This document shows, piece after piece, positions 19,750 through 28,860 of a DNA stretch of 64,000 bases. The stretch is from the NCBI RefSeq assembly GCF_002307355.1, contig NZ_CP017481.1, positions 4,712,001 through 4,776,000 on the forward strand. The letters run 5' to 3'. This DNA is from Pectobacterium polaris. Lineage in GTDB: Bacteria > Pseudomonadota > Gammaproteobacteria > Enterobacterales > Enterobacteriaceae. Made by a program: the position numbers and the translations under genes. Below the pieces are notes generated by a model. That model was not told where the DNA came from. It did not search any database and was given only the letters and a program-made list of their open reading frames with translations. Every line of letters begins with the position of its first letter. Position 1 is the first letter of the stretch.

Positions 19750-20520
19750 CTACGTCCGCAGCCCGCGTCCGCGCTCAATCAGCCACCAGACCAGCAGATA
19801 AAACACCACGATAAAGGCAATCAGCACCGACATGGTGAACAGCAACGGTACATCCTGAATGCCAAGGAAGCCGTAGCGGAAACCGCTGATCATATACACC
19901 ACTGGATTCAGCTTGGAAACGGCCTGCCAGAACGGCGGCAGCAGCGTCAGTGAGTAAAACACCCCACCCAGATAGGTCAGCGGCGTTAACACAAACGTCG
20001 GAATCAGGCTGATATCATCAAAAGTTTTCGCAAAGACCGCATTCAATAACCCCGCCAGCGAGAACAACGTCGCCGTCAGCAAGAGCGTCAGAACAATGAT
20101 CCACCAGGCATGAACATGCAGCGGGACAAAGAACAGCGATACCGCGGTCACCAATACCCCGACACATACGCCACGCGCGATCCCGCCGCCAATATAACCC
20201 GCGATGATCACGTGAGTTGGCACCGGCGCGACCAGCAGCTCTTCAATATTGCGTTGAAATTTGGCGCTGAAAAAGGAAGAGGCCACGTTGGCATAAGCGT
20301 TGGTAATGACTGCCATCATGATCAGGCCCGGAACGATAAACTGCATGTAGGTGAAACCATGCATGTCACCAATACGTGAGCCGATCAGGTTGCCGAAAAT
20401 AATAAAGTACAGCGTCATGGTGATCACTGGCGGCACCAGCGTCTGAATCCAGATACGCCCAAATCGGGTGACTTCTTTCACCCAGATACTCTGTAGTGCT
20501 ACCCAATACAAATGCATCAT
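19750..20520 (-). CDS. yadH: ABC-2 type transporter permease YadH
   Basis: A 256-residue inner-membrane permease of the ABC-2 exporter type with about six membrane segments. The conserved LTPLTYLGGVFYSLTLLPPFWQ region in the second half is typical of the NodJ/YadH family. It works with YadG, whose stop overlaps its start by four bases. The substrate is unknown. The position beside panD and can matches E. coli. Confidence 0.93.
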   Translation of the reverse strand: MMHLYWVALQSIWVKEVTRFGRIWIQTLVPPVITMTLYFIIFGNLIGSRIGDMHGFTYMQFIVPGLIMMAVITNAYANVASSFFSAKFQRNIEELLVAPVPTHVIIAGYIGGGIARGVCVGVLVTAVSLFFVPLHVHAWWIIVLTLLLTATLFSLAGLLNAVFAKTFDDISLIPTFVLTPLTYLGGVFYSLTLLPPFWQAVSKLNPVVYMISGFRYGFLGIQDVPLLFTMSVLIAFIVVFYLLVWWLIERGRGLRT

Positions 20521-21455
20521 GCCTTTTCTCCCTTACCGTTCGCCCCGTCCCCATTAACCAAGGTGACAAACAGCTCTTCCAACCGGTTCGCTTTATTACG
20601 CATACTTAATATCGTTATCCCCTGCGCGCTTAGCTGGCTGAATAACGCGTTCAGACCTTGCTCGCGCATCACATCCACTTCCAGCGTTGACGTATCCGTC
20701 AGGCGGAACGCATAGCCTTCAAGCTGTGGCAGCGGGCTTTTCGCCGGCAGATCAAAAATAAACGTTTCGGACTTCAGCTGAGCAAGCAGTTGCTTCATCG
20801 AGGTGTTCTCCACCAGCTCACCCCGCTGAATGATCCCGATGTTGCGGCACAGCATTTCCGCTTCTTCCAGATAGTGCGTCGTCAGGATAATCGTGGTGCC
20901 CTGCGCGTTCAGCTCCTTCAAAAAGCCCCACATGGAACGACGTAATTCGATATCCACACCGGCGGTCGGTTCATCAAGAATCAGCAGCTTAGGCTCGTGC
21001 ATTAACGCACGCGCAATCATCAGGCGACGCTTCATCCCACCGGACAGCATCATCGCTTTTTCGTTGCGTTTCCCCCACAGATCGAGCTGTTTCAGGTATT
21101 TTTCGGCACGCTGCAACGCATCCTGACGTTTCACGCCATAATAGCCGGCCTGATTAACCACAATCTGTAATACCGTTTCAAAGGGATTGAAGTTAAATTC
21201 CTGCGGGACCAACCCCAGTTGGCGTTTCGCATTCACTTTGTCCAGCTCAAGGTCATAGCCGAAGACGCGAACTTTACCGGCCGTTTTATTCACCAGCGAG
21301 CTGATAATCCCTATCGTGGTCGATTTTCCCGCGCCATTTGGCCCCAGAAGCGCATAGAAATCCCCCGCTTCCACGTTCAGGTCGATCCCCCGTAGCGCTT
21401 GGACGCCTCCCGAATAGGTTTTGGTTAGTTGCGCCAGTTCCAGTGCATATGTCAT
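20517..21455 (-). CDS. yadG: ABC transporter ATPase YadG
   Basis: A 312-residue ATPase of the ABC-2 exporter family: Walker A GPNGAGKS near residue 39, signature LSGGMKRRLMIARAL, Walker B LLILDEPTAGVD and the H-loop TTHYLEEAE. It is paired with YadH in a two-gene operon (four-base overlap). The transported compound is not known. Confidence 0.94.
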   Translation of the reverse strand: MTYALELAQLTKTYSGGVQALRGIDLNVEAGDFYALLGPNGAGKSTTIGIISSLVNKTAGKVRVFGYDLELDKVNAKRQLGLVPQEFNFNPFETVLQIVVNQAGYYGVKRQDALQRAEKYLKQLDLWGKRNEKAMMLSGGMKRRLMIARALMHEPKLLILDEPTAGVDIELRRSMWGFLKELNAQGTTIILTTHYLEEAEMLCRNIGIIQRGELVENTSMKQLLAQLKSETFIFDLPAKSPLPQLEGYAFRLTDTSTLEVDVMREQGLNALFSQLSAQGITILSMRNKANRLEELFVTLVNGDGANGKGEKA

Positions 21456-21490
21456 AAGAAATGGATTGCCTTATTATCAGTGAATTCTAC

Positions 21491-21513
21491 AGATTTGAAG
21501 TATGACGGAGATA
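21491..21513 (+). repeat. Remnant of an ERIC-like repeat end
   Basis: The stretch AGATTTGAAGTATGACGGAG at 21491-21510 resembles the right end of the ERIC copies here (AGCTTGAAGTATGACGGGG). It lies between yadG and can. No left end is recognisable nearby, so it is probably a decayed or chance fragment. Confidence 0.4.
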
Positions 21514-21592
21514 AACTATCGTTTTTCAAACGACGCATGTTGCCTTATATTACTCCTCACTGCCCCTTGTTTGTTACAGGTCATTTACTTTC

Positions 21593-22234
21593 ATGAAAGA
21601 AATTGAAACGCTCATCGCGAACAACCAGCTTTGGTCTAAAACGATGGTGGAAGAGGATCCTGGCTATTTTGAACGTCTGGCGCAGGCACAACGTCCCCGT
21701 TTTCTATGGATTGGATGCTCGGACAGTCGCGTACCTGCGGAAAGTCTGACCAGCCTTGAGCCTGGTGAACTGTTTGTTCACCGCAACGTCGCCAATCTGG
21801 TTATTCACACCGACCTCAATTGCCTGTCTGTCGTGCAATATGCCGTCGAAGTTCTCGAAGTCGAACATGTCATTATCTGCGGCCACTACGGCTGCGGCGG
21901 TGTTCAGGCTGCGGTGGAAAACCCAGAATTGGGTTTGATTAACAACTGGCTGCTGCATATCCGTGATTTGTGGTACAAGCATAGTTCGCTGCTGGGGGAA
22001 TTGCCTCCCGAACAGCGGCTGAATACGCTCTGTGAAATCAACGTTGTCGAGCAGGTTTATAACCTCGGCCACTCCACCATCATGCAGTCCGCCTGGAAGC
22101 GTGGGCAGAAGGTTACGATCCACGGTTGGGTTTACGGTATTCAGGATGGCCGTCTGCGCGATCTGGAAGTGACTGCGACCAATCGGGAGACGCTGGAACA
22201 GCGTTATCGCCGCGCGATTTCTACCCTGTCTTGA
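21593..22234 (+). CDS. can: Beta-class carbonic anhydrase
   Basis: Interconverts CO2 and bicarbonate, essential for growth in air. It has 213 residues, with zinc ligands and the switch aspartate at the E. coli positions: CSDSR (Cys42, Asp44), His98 and Cys101 in GHYGCGG. It is divergent from yadGH and converges with hpt, as in E. coli. It is slightly shorter than E. coli Can (220). Confidence 0.96.
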   Translation: MKEIETLIANNQLWSKTMVEEDPGYFERLAQAQRPRFLWIGCSDSRVPAESLTSLEPGELFVHRNVANLVIHTDLNCLSVVQYAVEVLEVEHVIICGHYGCGGVQAAVENPELGLINNWLLHIRDLWYKHSSLLGELPPEQRLNTLCEINVVEQVYNLGHSTIMQSAWKRGQKVTIHGWVYGIQDGRLRDLEVTATNRETLEQRYRRAISTLS

Positions 22235-22293
22235 TTCGCTGCCTGACGCCCACTCGCTGGGCGTCGCTCACGGCATCGGCCTTATCTGGTACG

Positions 22294-22827
22294 CTATTCC
22301 TGCGGAACAACCTTCCCGACGTAAGGTAAATGGCGATAGTGCTGGGCATAGTCGATGCCGTAACCCACCACAAACTCATCAGGGATCGAGAATCCAACCC
22401 ACTCGACTTTCACCGCCACTTCACGGCGCTCTGGTTTATCCAGCAGCGTACAGATAGCCAGTGATTTCGGCTCACGCAGTTGCAGAATTTCCCGCACCCT
22501 GCTCAGCGTATTGCCCGAATCGATAATATCTTCAACGATCAATACGTCTTTGCCGCGAATATCCTCATCCAGATCTTTCAGGATCTTAACATCGCGCGTA
22601 CTGTTCATACCGCTGCCATAGCTGGATGCCGTCATGAAATCCACTTCGTGAGGGACATCGATCGCTCGGCATAAATCGGCCATAAAGATAAACGATCCGC
22701 GCAATAGCCCCACCAGTACCATATCGCTGCCGCTATCACGGTAGTGTTCGCTGATCTGTTGCCCCAGTTCGGTAACCCGCGCCATCACTTCCTGCTCAGA
22801 AATCATGACTTCCACGGTATGTTTCAT
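22294..22827 (-). CDS. hpt: Hypoxanthine phosphoribosyltransferase
   Basis: Purine salvage enzyme converting hypoxanthine (and weakly guanine) with PRPP to IMP. With the start at 22827 (MKHTVEVM as in E. coli) it has 177 residues. The PRPP-binding motif [14 protein letters not shown] is near residue 100, and the flexible loop has ASSYGSGM. The ATG at 22872 would add 15 residues without family support. It converges on can with a short gap. Confidence 0.95.
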   Translation of the reverse strand: MKHTVEVMISEQEVMARVTELGQQISEHYRDSGSDMVLVGLLRGSFIFMADLCRAIDVPHEVDFMTASSYGSGMNSTRDVKILKDLDEDIRGKDVLIVEDIIDSGNTLSRVREILQLREPKSLAICTLLDKPERREVAVKVEWVGFSIPDEFVVGYGIDYAQHYRHLPYVGKVVPQE

Positions 22828-22979
22828 CATACTGATAACTCTTTGAAGTAAGGTATTCAGCACCATCGACAAAATGACAGAATCATTATCGATGATGCGC
22901 CAATGCTGACGTTTTAATCAGCCCGGGCAATGCCCAAGCGCGCGAAGTATATCAGAAACCACACCATGAAGGAGACACC

Positions 22980-23411
22980 ATGCGTACACCACCAGTGGAT
23001 GTTTGCTACAAAGTGAATGCCCCGCTTTCCAGCCAGCAGTTCATTGAGCTGTTGGCGAAAACCTCATTGGGGCCGCGCCGCCCGCTGGATGATGAGACAG
23101 CAATTGCAGGTATGCTTAAGCACGCCAACCTGCTGGTTTCCGCGTGGCAAGGGGAGACGCTGGTTGGGATCGCGCGCAGCGTGACGGATTTTCATTTTTG
23201 CTGTTATCTGTCCGATCTGGCGGTGTCAGAGGACTGTCAGCATGCGGGAATAGGTAAGAAGCTGATTCAACAAACCGCTCAGCAGCTTGAAAAAGGCTGC
23301 AAAATTATTTTGCTGGCTGCGCCGCTGGCGGTGGATTACTACCCGAAATTAGGGTTTGAAAAGCACAATAGCACCTGGCTTATGCCAGCAGCAGACCTGC
23401 ACGAGGCGTAA
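22980..23411 (+). CDS. GNAT family N-acetyltransferase
   Basis: A 143-residue GNAT-fold protein. The acetyl-CoA binding motif A reads LAVSEDCQHAGIGKKLIQQT at about residues 80-99 (an R/QxxGxG/A-like pattern HAGIGK), followed by YYPKLGFEKHNS, typical of motif B. The acceptor is unknown. It has its own ribosome site (AAGGAGACACC before ATG). Its stop abuts the stop of the convergent ABC ATPase gene. Confidence 0.88.
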   Translation: MRTPPVDVCYKVNAPLSSQQFIELLAKTSLGPRRPLDDETAIAGMLKHANLLVSAWQGETLVGIARSVTDFHFCCYLSDLAVSEDCQHAGIGKKLIQQTAQQLEKGCKIILLAAPLAVDYYPKLGFEKHNSTWLMPAADLHEA

Positions 23412-24497
23412 TCATTTCGTTTCAGGGCCGTCAGCCGGACTGCTGACGGCGGGTAAAGCAGGATACAAGACCGGAGGATCCGTCTTAATGCTTAAACGCA
23501 CCTGTTGTCCTGGCTCAAACCAGTTGCCGGTCTGCACCAGCAGCATCAGCTCTCCCATCTTCACCCGATACAAATTTGATGTGCCCATAAATAGCCTATC
23601 TTCGATCGACGCCGGGCCATCGGGATCGAGCGCCAGCGCCACGTCTGCCGGACGTACCATCCAGTCGCATTGTGAATCCATCGGCTGATTGAGCGGATGT
23701 GTCGCCTGATGATCGCCCAATGGGCTTTGCCATTGATGGTCGCTCATAATTTTCACAGGTAAATAGTTGGTATTCCCCATAAAATCAGCGACAAAGCGGC
23801 TATTCGGTCGATGGTACAGCTCGGATGGATAACCCTGCTGCATAATCTTCCCTTCATCCAGCAGAATCAGATGGTCGGCGCAGGCAAAGGCCTCTTCTCG
23901 GCTGTGCGTAGCGAAAACCGCCGCAACATGACGCTGCTTCAGAACCTGCCGTAATTCGGTGATCAGGCGGTAGCGAGTCTGGCTGTCCAGACCAGGGAAG
24001 GGTTCATCCAGCAACAGAATTTTCGGCTCACAGGCCAGCGCACGGGCAATCGCCAAACGCTGCTGCTGTTCATTGGACAGCTCATGTGGGTAACGCGCAG
24101 CGACATCATCCAGCTGTAAGAGCGCCATCATCTCCGCACAGATTGGCTTCACCTCGCTTTCCGGGCGGCCATATAAACCAAACGCTATATTACCTTCCAC
24201 CGTCAGATGCGGAAAGAGCGCATAGTCCTGAAAAATCAGGCCAACCTGACGCAGTTCCGGCAGGACGTACTCTTGCGGCGAGCTAACGAGCTCACCCTCC
24301 AGCAAAACCTTGCCCTGAGTAATCGGCAGCAGGCCCGCGATCACCTGTAATAGCGCCGTTTTGCCACAGCCGTTTCGCCCCAACAGGCAGATCGTCTCAT
24401 CGTCGCGTACGGCAAAGGAGATGTTCTCCAACACAGGAGACTGCTGCAACGTACAACTTACCGCCTGAACGCTCAGAATATCTATCGACGCGGCCAT
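23412..24497 (-). CDS. Ferric iron-type ABC transporter ATPase (FbpC/AfuC-like)
   Basis: A 361-residue ATPase of the CysA/PotA/FbpC group: Walker A GRNGCGKTALL near residue 39, Walker B ILLLDEPFPGLD, H-loop TH, and a C-terminal TOBE-type regulatory domain from about residue 240. The signature reads LSNEQQQRLAIARAL rather than LSGGQ, an unusual but tolerated variant. It starts four bases after the permease gene stop, so the two form an operon. The iron(III) assignment rests on permease type and overall resemblance; another anion or a thiamine-like substrate is possible. Confidence 0.82.
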   Translation of the reverse strand: MAASIDILSVQAVSCTLQQSPVLENISFAVRDDETICLLGRNGCGKTALLQVIAGLLPITQGKVLLEGELVSSPQEYVLPELRQVGLIFQDYALFPHLTVEGNIAFGLYGRPESEVKPICAEMMALLQLDDVAARYPHELSNEQQQRLAIARALACEPKILLLDEPFPGLDSQTRYRLITELRQVLKQRHVAAVFATHSREEAFACADHLILLDEGKIMQQGYPSELYHRPNSRFVADFMGNTNYLPVKIMSDHQWQSPLGDHQATHPLNQPMDSQCDWMVRPADVALALDPDGPASIEDRLFMGTSNLYRVKMGELMLLVQTGNWFEPGQQVRLSIKTDPPVLYPALPAVSSPADGPETK

Positions 24498-24501
24498 GTC
24501 A

Positions 24502-26124
24502 TTATCCTTTTATATTCAGTGCGCGATTCAGCCAGAAAACGGGGATTAACCCTACCGCCACCAGCACCAGTGCAGGAAAGGCAAATGACGCTACTTGCTC
24601 ACTCGCCGTAAAGCGGAAAACATACGTTGCCAACGTATCAACCCCGAAAGGACGCAGCAGCAGCGACACATTCAGCTCTTTCATACTTTCCGTAAAAATC
24701 AACAACGCCCCAATGAACAGGCTGCTGCGCAGCAGCGGGATATGCACACGTGACCAGCGGCTGAGGGGGGAAGCGCCCAGAACAAGACTCGCACTGTCCA
24801 GCGATCGCGGAATGCCTTCCATGCTGCGCTCAAGGCTGTCCAGCATCAGACGCCCAAATTTAACGCTGTAGGCGAGGATGAGAATAAACAGCGATCCCGC
24901 CAGCAAAGCCTCCGTTGGAGGTAACCCCGCGGCGATGGCAAACAGATTAATTCCGCTGTCCACCAGCGACAGCAAGGTAAACAGTCCGACAGCCAGTACC
25001 GCGCCGGGCAAGGCAAAACTCAGGCTGACGAGCCGAACCGGCGTCTGATTAGCAAATATCCCGGCCGTGCGCGTATAGAAAATAAACGACAGCGCCATTA
25101 ACGTAATGACAACGGTCGCGATGGCGGACGCCAACAGGCTATTCATCACCGCGTGGAGGAACGCCATATCCCACACCGACATCATGTGCCGGATCGCCAG
25201 AAAGAGTAGATACAGCACCGGCAAGATGAACGACAGACAAACGATTCCCCAGCAATAACTGCGCACCACCTTGCTGCGCCACCCGTTCAACACAGGCGGA
25301 ACCACCCGAGCAGCATTTGCTTGAGCTTGATAAATTTTCTGCTTCCGACGCCAGAAATTAACCAAAAACATCAAGAGAAAGATCGCGGGCAAAATCAACA
25401 CGCCAAGGCGTGCTGCCGCACCAAGATCACCCTGCTTCTGCCAGATATCCAGCACCTGTGTTGTCATGGTTGGGGTATCAAGATAAGACGCCGCGCCATA
25501 ATCGCCCAGCGTTTCGACCACCACTAGCGCGCTACCGCAGGCAATCGCAGGCAGAGCAATAGGTAAACATAAGCGGCGGAATACCTGAGTGCGCGTCTGA
25601 TTCAGTAAACGCGCCGAATGGATAAGGCTGGCGGGCTGTTTCACCAGCGCTTCTCGCACCAACAGGTAAATATAGGGGTAGAACACCAGTGCCAGCACCA
25701 AACTTATGCAACCCAGCGAAACGGGTAGCCCAGCAACGTGGGATTCACTCCACGACGAGGCGATTTGCAGCCCGCCTTCCTGCAACAAGCGGGACAGATG
25801 CCGTAACACATCGGTATAAAGGTAGGCGAGCAGGAACGCGGGCATCGCAAGCGGCAGGCAAAGCGCCCATTGCAGTACGCGATGACCGGGAAAACGGTAC
25901 ATGGCGATAAACCAGGCGGAAGGCAACCCAAACAGCAAACTGAAGAACAGCGTGCCAATCACGATGACCGCAGAATGTATCAGGTAGGTGGGTAACCCGA
26001 TTTGCCACAGTTGGGTAAATCCCATCCCATCGGCAAAAAAAGCCTGATAAAAAATCGTTGCTAAAGGAAGCAGCAACAGTCCCGCCAACAACCAACTACT
26101 GACGCGCCAGACACCGGAGATCAT
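24502..26124 (-). CDS. Ferric iron-type ABC transporter permease (FbpB/AfuB-like, two-domain)
   Basis: A 540-residue inner-membrane permease with two homologous halves of about six segments each, typical of the FbpB/AfuB/SfuB family. Each half contains an EAA-like loop (ARLLNQTRTQVFRRLCLPIALPA in the first, DSASLVLGASPLSRWSRVHIPLL in the second). It is co-transcribed with the ATPase gene. No periplasmic binding-protein gene adjoins, although such operons usually begin with one, so the receptor must be encoded elsewhere or has been lost. Confidence 0.85.
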   Translation of the reverse strand: MISGVWRVSSWLLAGLLLLPLATIFYQAFFADGMGFTQLWQIGLPTYLIHSAVIVIGTLFFSLLFGLPSAWFIAMYRFPGHRVLQWALCLPLAMPAFLLAYLYTDVLRHLSRLLQEGGLQIASSWSESHVAGLPVSLGCISLVLALVFYPYIYLLVREALVKQPASLIHSARLLNQTRTQVFRRLCLPIALPAIACGSALVVVETLGDYGAASYLDTPTMTTQVLDIWQKQGDLGAAARLGVLILPAIFLLMFLVNFWRRKQKIYQAQANAARVVPPVLNGWRSKVVRSYCWGIVCLSFILPVLYLLFLAIRHMMSVWDMAFLHAVMNSLLASAIATVVITLMALSFIFYTRTAGIFANQTPVRLVSLSFALPGAVLAVGLFTLLSLVDSGINLFAIAAGLPPTEALLAGSLFILILAYSVKFGRLMLDSLERSMEGIPRSLDSASLVLGASPLSRWSRVHIPLLRSSLFIGALLIFTESMKELNVSLLLRPFGVDTLATYVFRFTASEQVASFAFPALVLVAVGLIPVFWLNRALNIKG

Positions 26125-26152
26125 AGAATAAAAACTGTATTAGATGAGATCG

Positions 26153-26168
26153 CTGTTATTAATAACAG
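26153..26168. promoter_or_regulatory. Perfect 16-base palindrome upstream of the AfuB-like permease
   Basis: CTGTTATTAATAACAG is a perfect inverted repeat 28 bases upstream of the permease start codon. The position suits an operator for a dimeric repressor. It does not match the Fur consensus well, so the regulator is unknown. Confidence 0.4.
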
Positions 26169-26335
26169 AGGCTGACGGCGGCGTCATCGTATCAAACAGC
26201 GATAAATGGGCTTTAATCCTGCGATTAACTCGAGGCGATTTCCATCACCGACCGTCACTAAAATAAAAATCAACTATTTCAATAGATTGCGATTATTGGT
26301 TTTCCACCTTTTCACCACTCATTTTTTATCGCAAT

Positions 26336-26460
26336 CCCCTAAATAATTCGAGTTGCAGGCAGGCGGCGACACAGCGAATCCCCAGGAGCTTACATAAGTA
26401 AGTGACTGGGGTGAGCGAGGAAAGCCAACGCACATGCAGCTTGAAGAATGACGGGGATAT
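26336..26460. repeat. ERIC (intergenic repeat unit) upstream of yacC
   Basis: About 125 bases with a near-classical ERIC core: GAATCCCCAGGAGCTTACAT followed by AAGTAAGTGACTGGGGTGAG, the sequences on which standard ERIC primers were based. The ends are AATTCGAGTTGCAGG and CAGCTTGAAGAATGACGGGG, as in the copy at 18150-18274. It lies between the iron transporter operon and yacC. Confidence 0.93.
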
Positions 26461-26543
26461 CAGATGTTTCCCGTAAGAAAACTTGGAACCGCATGGGATA
26501 TCTGTGATAACGTCATCTGACAACATTTGGAACAGGTTCAACC

Positions 26544-26891
26544 ATGAAAAACTCTGCGCTGGCTCTGCTCCTGCTAAGCCTGATGAGCTTCTCTTCCGCC
26601 AGCAAGGCGCTGAATGAATTTGAAGCGGAAGATCTGGCCGATCTGACCGCGATCTTTGTTTATCTGAAAAATCACTGTGGCTATCAAGATCTACCGAATG
26701 AACAGATTCGTCGGACACTGGTCGCCTTTGCTCAGCAAAATCGCTGGGATCTCAGCAATTATAACGCTTACGATATGACGGCGATGGGTGAAGACAGCTA
26801 TCGCGACCTGAGTAAAATCGCTATCCCGACGCCGAAGAAATGCCAGTCTCTGGCACGTAATTCACTGGGTCTGCTCTCCTACGCACAATAG
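26544..26891 (+). CDS. yacC: YacC family protein (PulS/OutS pilotin-like), secreted
   Basis: A 115-residue protein with a signal peptide (about residues 1-22, ending SSASKA), then a conserved body matching E. coli YacC: FEAEDLADLTAIFVYLKNHCGYQ, NEQIRRTLVAFAQQN, WDLSNYNAYDM. The fold belongs to the PulS/OutS pilotin family, whose typical members escort secretins of type II secretion. No lipobox is seen, so it is probably soluble in the periplasm. Two cysteines (GYQ context and KKCQ) could form a disulfide. It precedes speE, as in E. coli. Confidence 0.9.
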   Translation: MKNSALALLLLSLMSFSSASKALNEFEAEDLADLTAIFVYLKNHCGYQDLPNEQIRRTLVAFAQQNRWDLSNYNAYDMTAMGEDSYRDLSKIAIPTPKKCQSLARNSLGLLSYAQ

Positions 26892-26999
26892 TTTCCTCCC
26901 TCCTCCGCGCTGACTGAAATTTGACCGTGCAAGCGGTAAAAGAGTCGGCTATGATGGCGCGCCAATTTTCATGGCTGTTATCGCGGAGGAAGCCCTAAC

Positions 27000-27863
27000 A
27001 TGTCCCAGAAAGAAATTTGGTATGAAACCCTACATGCCAACTTTGGCCAGTACTTTTCGGTTGATCGCGTGCTCTATCATGAGAAGACCGATCATCAAGA
27101 TCTCATCATCTTTGAAAACGACGCATTAGGTCGCGTGATGGCGCTTGACGGCGTGGTGCAAACCACCGAGCGCGATGAATTCATCTATCACGAAATGCTC
27201 ACCCACGTTCCCCTTCTGTCACACGGCAGTGCCAAACGCGTACTGATTATCGGTGGCGGCGATGGCGGTATGCTGCGGGAAGTCAGCCGGCACCGCGGCG
27301 TCGAACATATCACGATGGTAGAAATCGATGCAGGCGTGGTGGAATTTTGTCGCCAGTATCTGCCCAATCACAGCGCCGGTAGCTATGACGACCCGCGTTT
27401 TAATCTGGTGATTGATGACGGCGTTAACTTCGTCAGGCAGTGCAGCGAAAGATTTGACGTCATTATTTCCGATTGCACCGACCCTATCGGCCCCGGCGAA
27501 AGCCTGTTCACCTCCGATTTCTATCAGGGCTGCGCCCGTTGCCTGAACGAAGGCGGGATTTTTGTCGCGCAGAATGGCGTGTGCTTCCTGCAACAGGATG
27601 AAGCCGTCGGCAGCCATAAAAAACTCAGCCACTATTTCAAGGATGTCAGCTTTTATCAGGCGGCGATCCCGACTTACTACGGCGGCATTATGACGTTCGC
27701 CTGGGCCAGCAATAACCCGGCGCTGCGTCAGATAGACGCCACCACGCTGCGCCAACGTTTTGCACAATCCGCTATCGCCTGTCGCTATTACACGCCTGAT
27801 GTTCACATCGGCAGCTTTGCCCTGCCACAGTATCTGCTGAGCGCGCTACAGAATGCGCAATAA
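27000..27863 (+). CDS. speE: Spermidine synthase
   Basis: Aminopropyltransferase making spermidine from putrescine and decarboxylated S-adenosylmethionine. It has 287 residues with the SAM-type motif [14 protein letters not shown] near residue 82, [16 protein letters not shown], and the catalytic-loop [13 protein letters not shown] near 158. A CGGAGGAAG ribosome site precedes the ATG. speD, which supplies the co-substrate, follows after 45 bases. Confidence 0.96.
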   Translation: MSQKEIWYETLHANFGQYFSVDRVLYHEKTDHQDLIIFENDALGRVMALDGVVQTTERDEFIYHEMLTHVPLLSHGSAKRVLIIGGGDGGMLREVSRHRGVEHITMVEIDAGVVEFCRQYLPNHSAGSYDDPRFNLVIDDGVNFVRQCSERFDVIISDCTDPIGPGESLFTSDFYQGCARCLNEGGIFVAQNGVCFLQQDEAVGSHKKLSHYFKDVSFYQAAIPTYYGGIMTFAWASNNPALRQIDATTLRQRFAQSAIACRYYTPDVHIGSFALPQYLLSALQNAQ

Positions 27864-27908
27864 TCCATCACTTAGGATAATCACACCACCACAAGGGGGT
27901 GACTTAAA

Positions 27909-28703
27909 TTGCACAAGCTGAAACTACACGGCTTTAACAACCTGACGAAAAGCCTGAGTTTTTGTATCTACGATATCTGTTACACCAAAACGGCCGACGA
28001 TCGCGATGGCTATATCGCCTATATCGACGAACAATATAACGCTAACCGTTTAACAGAAATCCTCACTGAAACCTGCTCAATTATCGGTGCCAACGTCCTT
28101 AACATCGCGCGTCAGGATTACGATCCACAAGGTGCCAGCGTGACCATTCTGGTCAGCGAAGAACCCATCGACCCACGAGATGTCGATACCTCGGAACATC
28201 CGGGGCCGTTGCCTCATTCTGTTGTTGCGCATCTGGATAAAAGCCATATCTGTGTTCATACCTACCCAGAAAGCCATCCAGAAGGCGGGCTTTGTACCTT
28301 CCGCGCAGATATCGAAGTCTCTACCTGTGGCGTAATTTCGCCGCTGAAGGCGCTGAACTACCTCATCCACCAGCTTGAATCCGATATTGTGACCATCGAC
28401 TATCGCGTGCGGGGATTTACCCGTGATGTCAACGGCATAAAACATTTCATCGATCATCAGATCAATTCGGTTCAGAACTTCATGTCTGAGGATATGAAAG
28501 CGCTCTATCACATGATGGACGTGAACGTGTATCAGGAAAATATCTTCCATACTAAGATGCTATTGAAAGACTTCGACCTGAAACACTATCTGTTCAACGT
28601 CAGCCCTGAAGAGCTCAGCGCTGCCGAACGGAAAAGAATCACCGATCTGCTGTATCACGAAATGCAGGAAATTTATTACGGCAGAAACCTGCCCGTCCTG
28701 TAA
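27909..28703 (+). CDS. speD: S-adenosylmethionine decarboxylase proenzyme, TTG start
   Basis: Pyruvoyl enzyme supplying decarboxylated SAM to speE. It has 264 residues, equal to E. coli SpeD, and is near-identical in the processing region [19 protein letters not shown], where self-cleavage before the Ser of KSH makes the pyruvoyl group. The aligned start [11 protein letters not shown] is encoded by TTG at 27909, preceded by GGGGGTGA. No nearby ATG or GTG fits, so TTG is very likely genuine. A 105-base hairpin repeat lies 52 bases downstream. Confidence 0.95.
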   Translation: MHKLKLHGFNNLTKSLSFCIYDICYTKTADDRDGYIAYIDEQYNANRLTEILTETCSIIGANVLNIARQDYDPQGASVTILVSEEPIDPRDVDTSEHPGPLPHSVVAHLDKSHICVHTYPESHPEGGLCTFRADIEVSTCGVISPLKALNYLIHQLESDIVTIDYRVRGFTRDVNGIKHFIDHQINSVQNFMSEDMKALYHMMDVNVYQENIFHTKMLLKDFDLKHYLFNVSPEELSAAERKRITDLLYHEMQEIYYGRNLPVL

Positions 28704-28755
28704 TTGACGGCCTCAGGCAGCGATGCTGCCTGATATTGCTGACAAAGTCGTAGAG

Positions 28756-28860
28756 CGGTAATAACGGATAGATCGTAAAGACGCTGTGAATACCTCCCTG
28801 TACGCTCGAGCCGCGACATCCCTGTCGCGGACGCTTTACTCTTCTATTCCGTTACTACCG
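28756..28860. repeat. 105-bp hairpin repeat, copy 2
   Basis: Same length as the copy at 19570-19674, with ends CGGTAATAACGGA and TCCGTTACTACCG. The central hairpin is CCGCGAC/GTCGCGG, where copy 1 has CCGCGCC/GGCGCGG. Substitutions in the outer arm (T to C against A to G) and in the central hairpin (C to A against G to T) keep pairing. As with copy 1, it follows closely after the last gene of a biosynthetic pair. Confidence 0.8.

Noticed and set aside
26326..26718. 130-residue frame on the minus strand over the ERIC element
   Set aside because: It reads through the ERIC repeat and antisense to yacC; no coding support.
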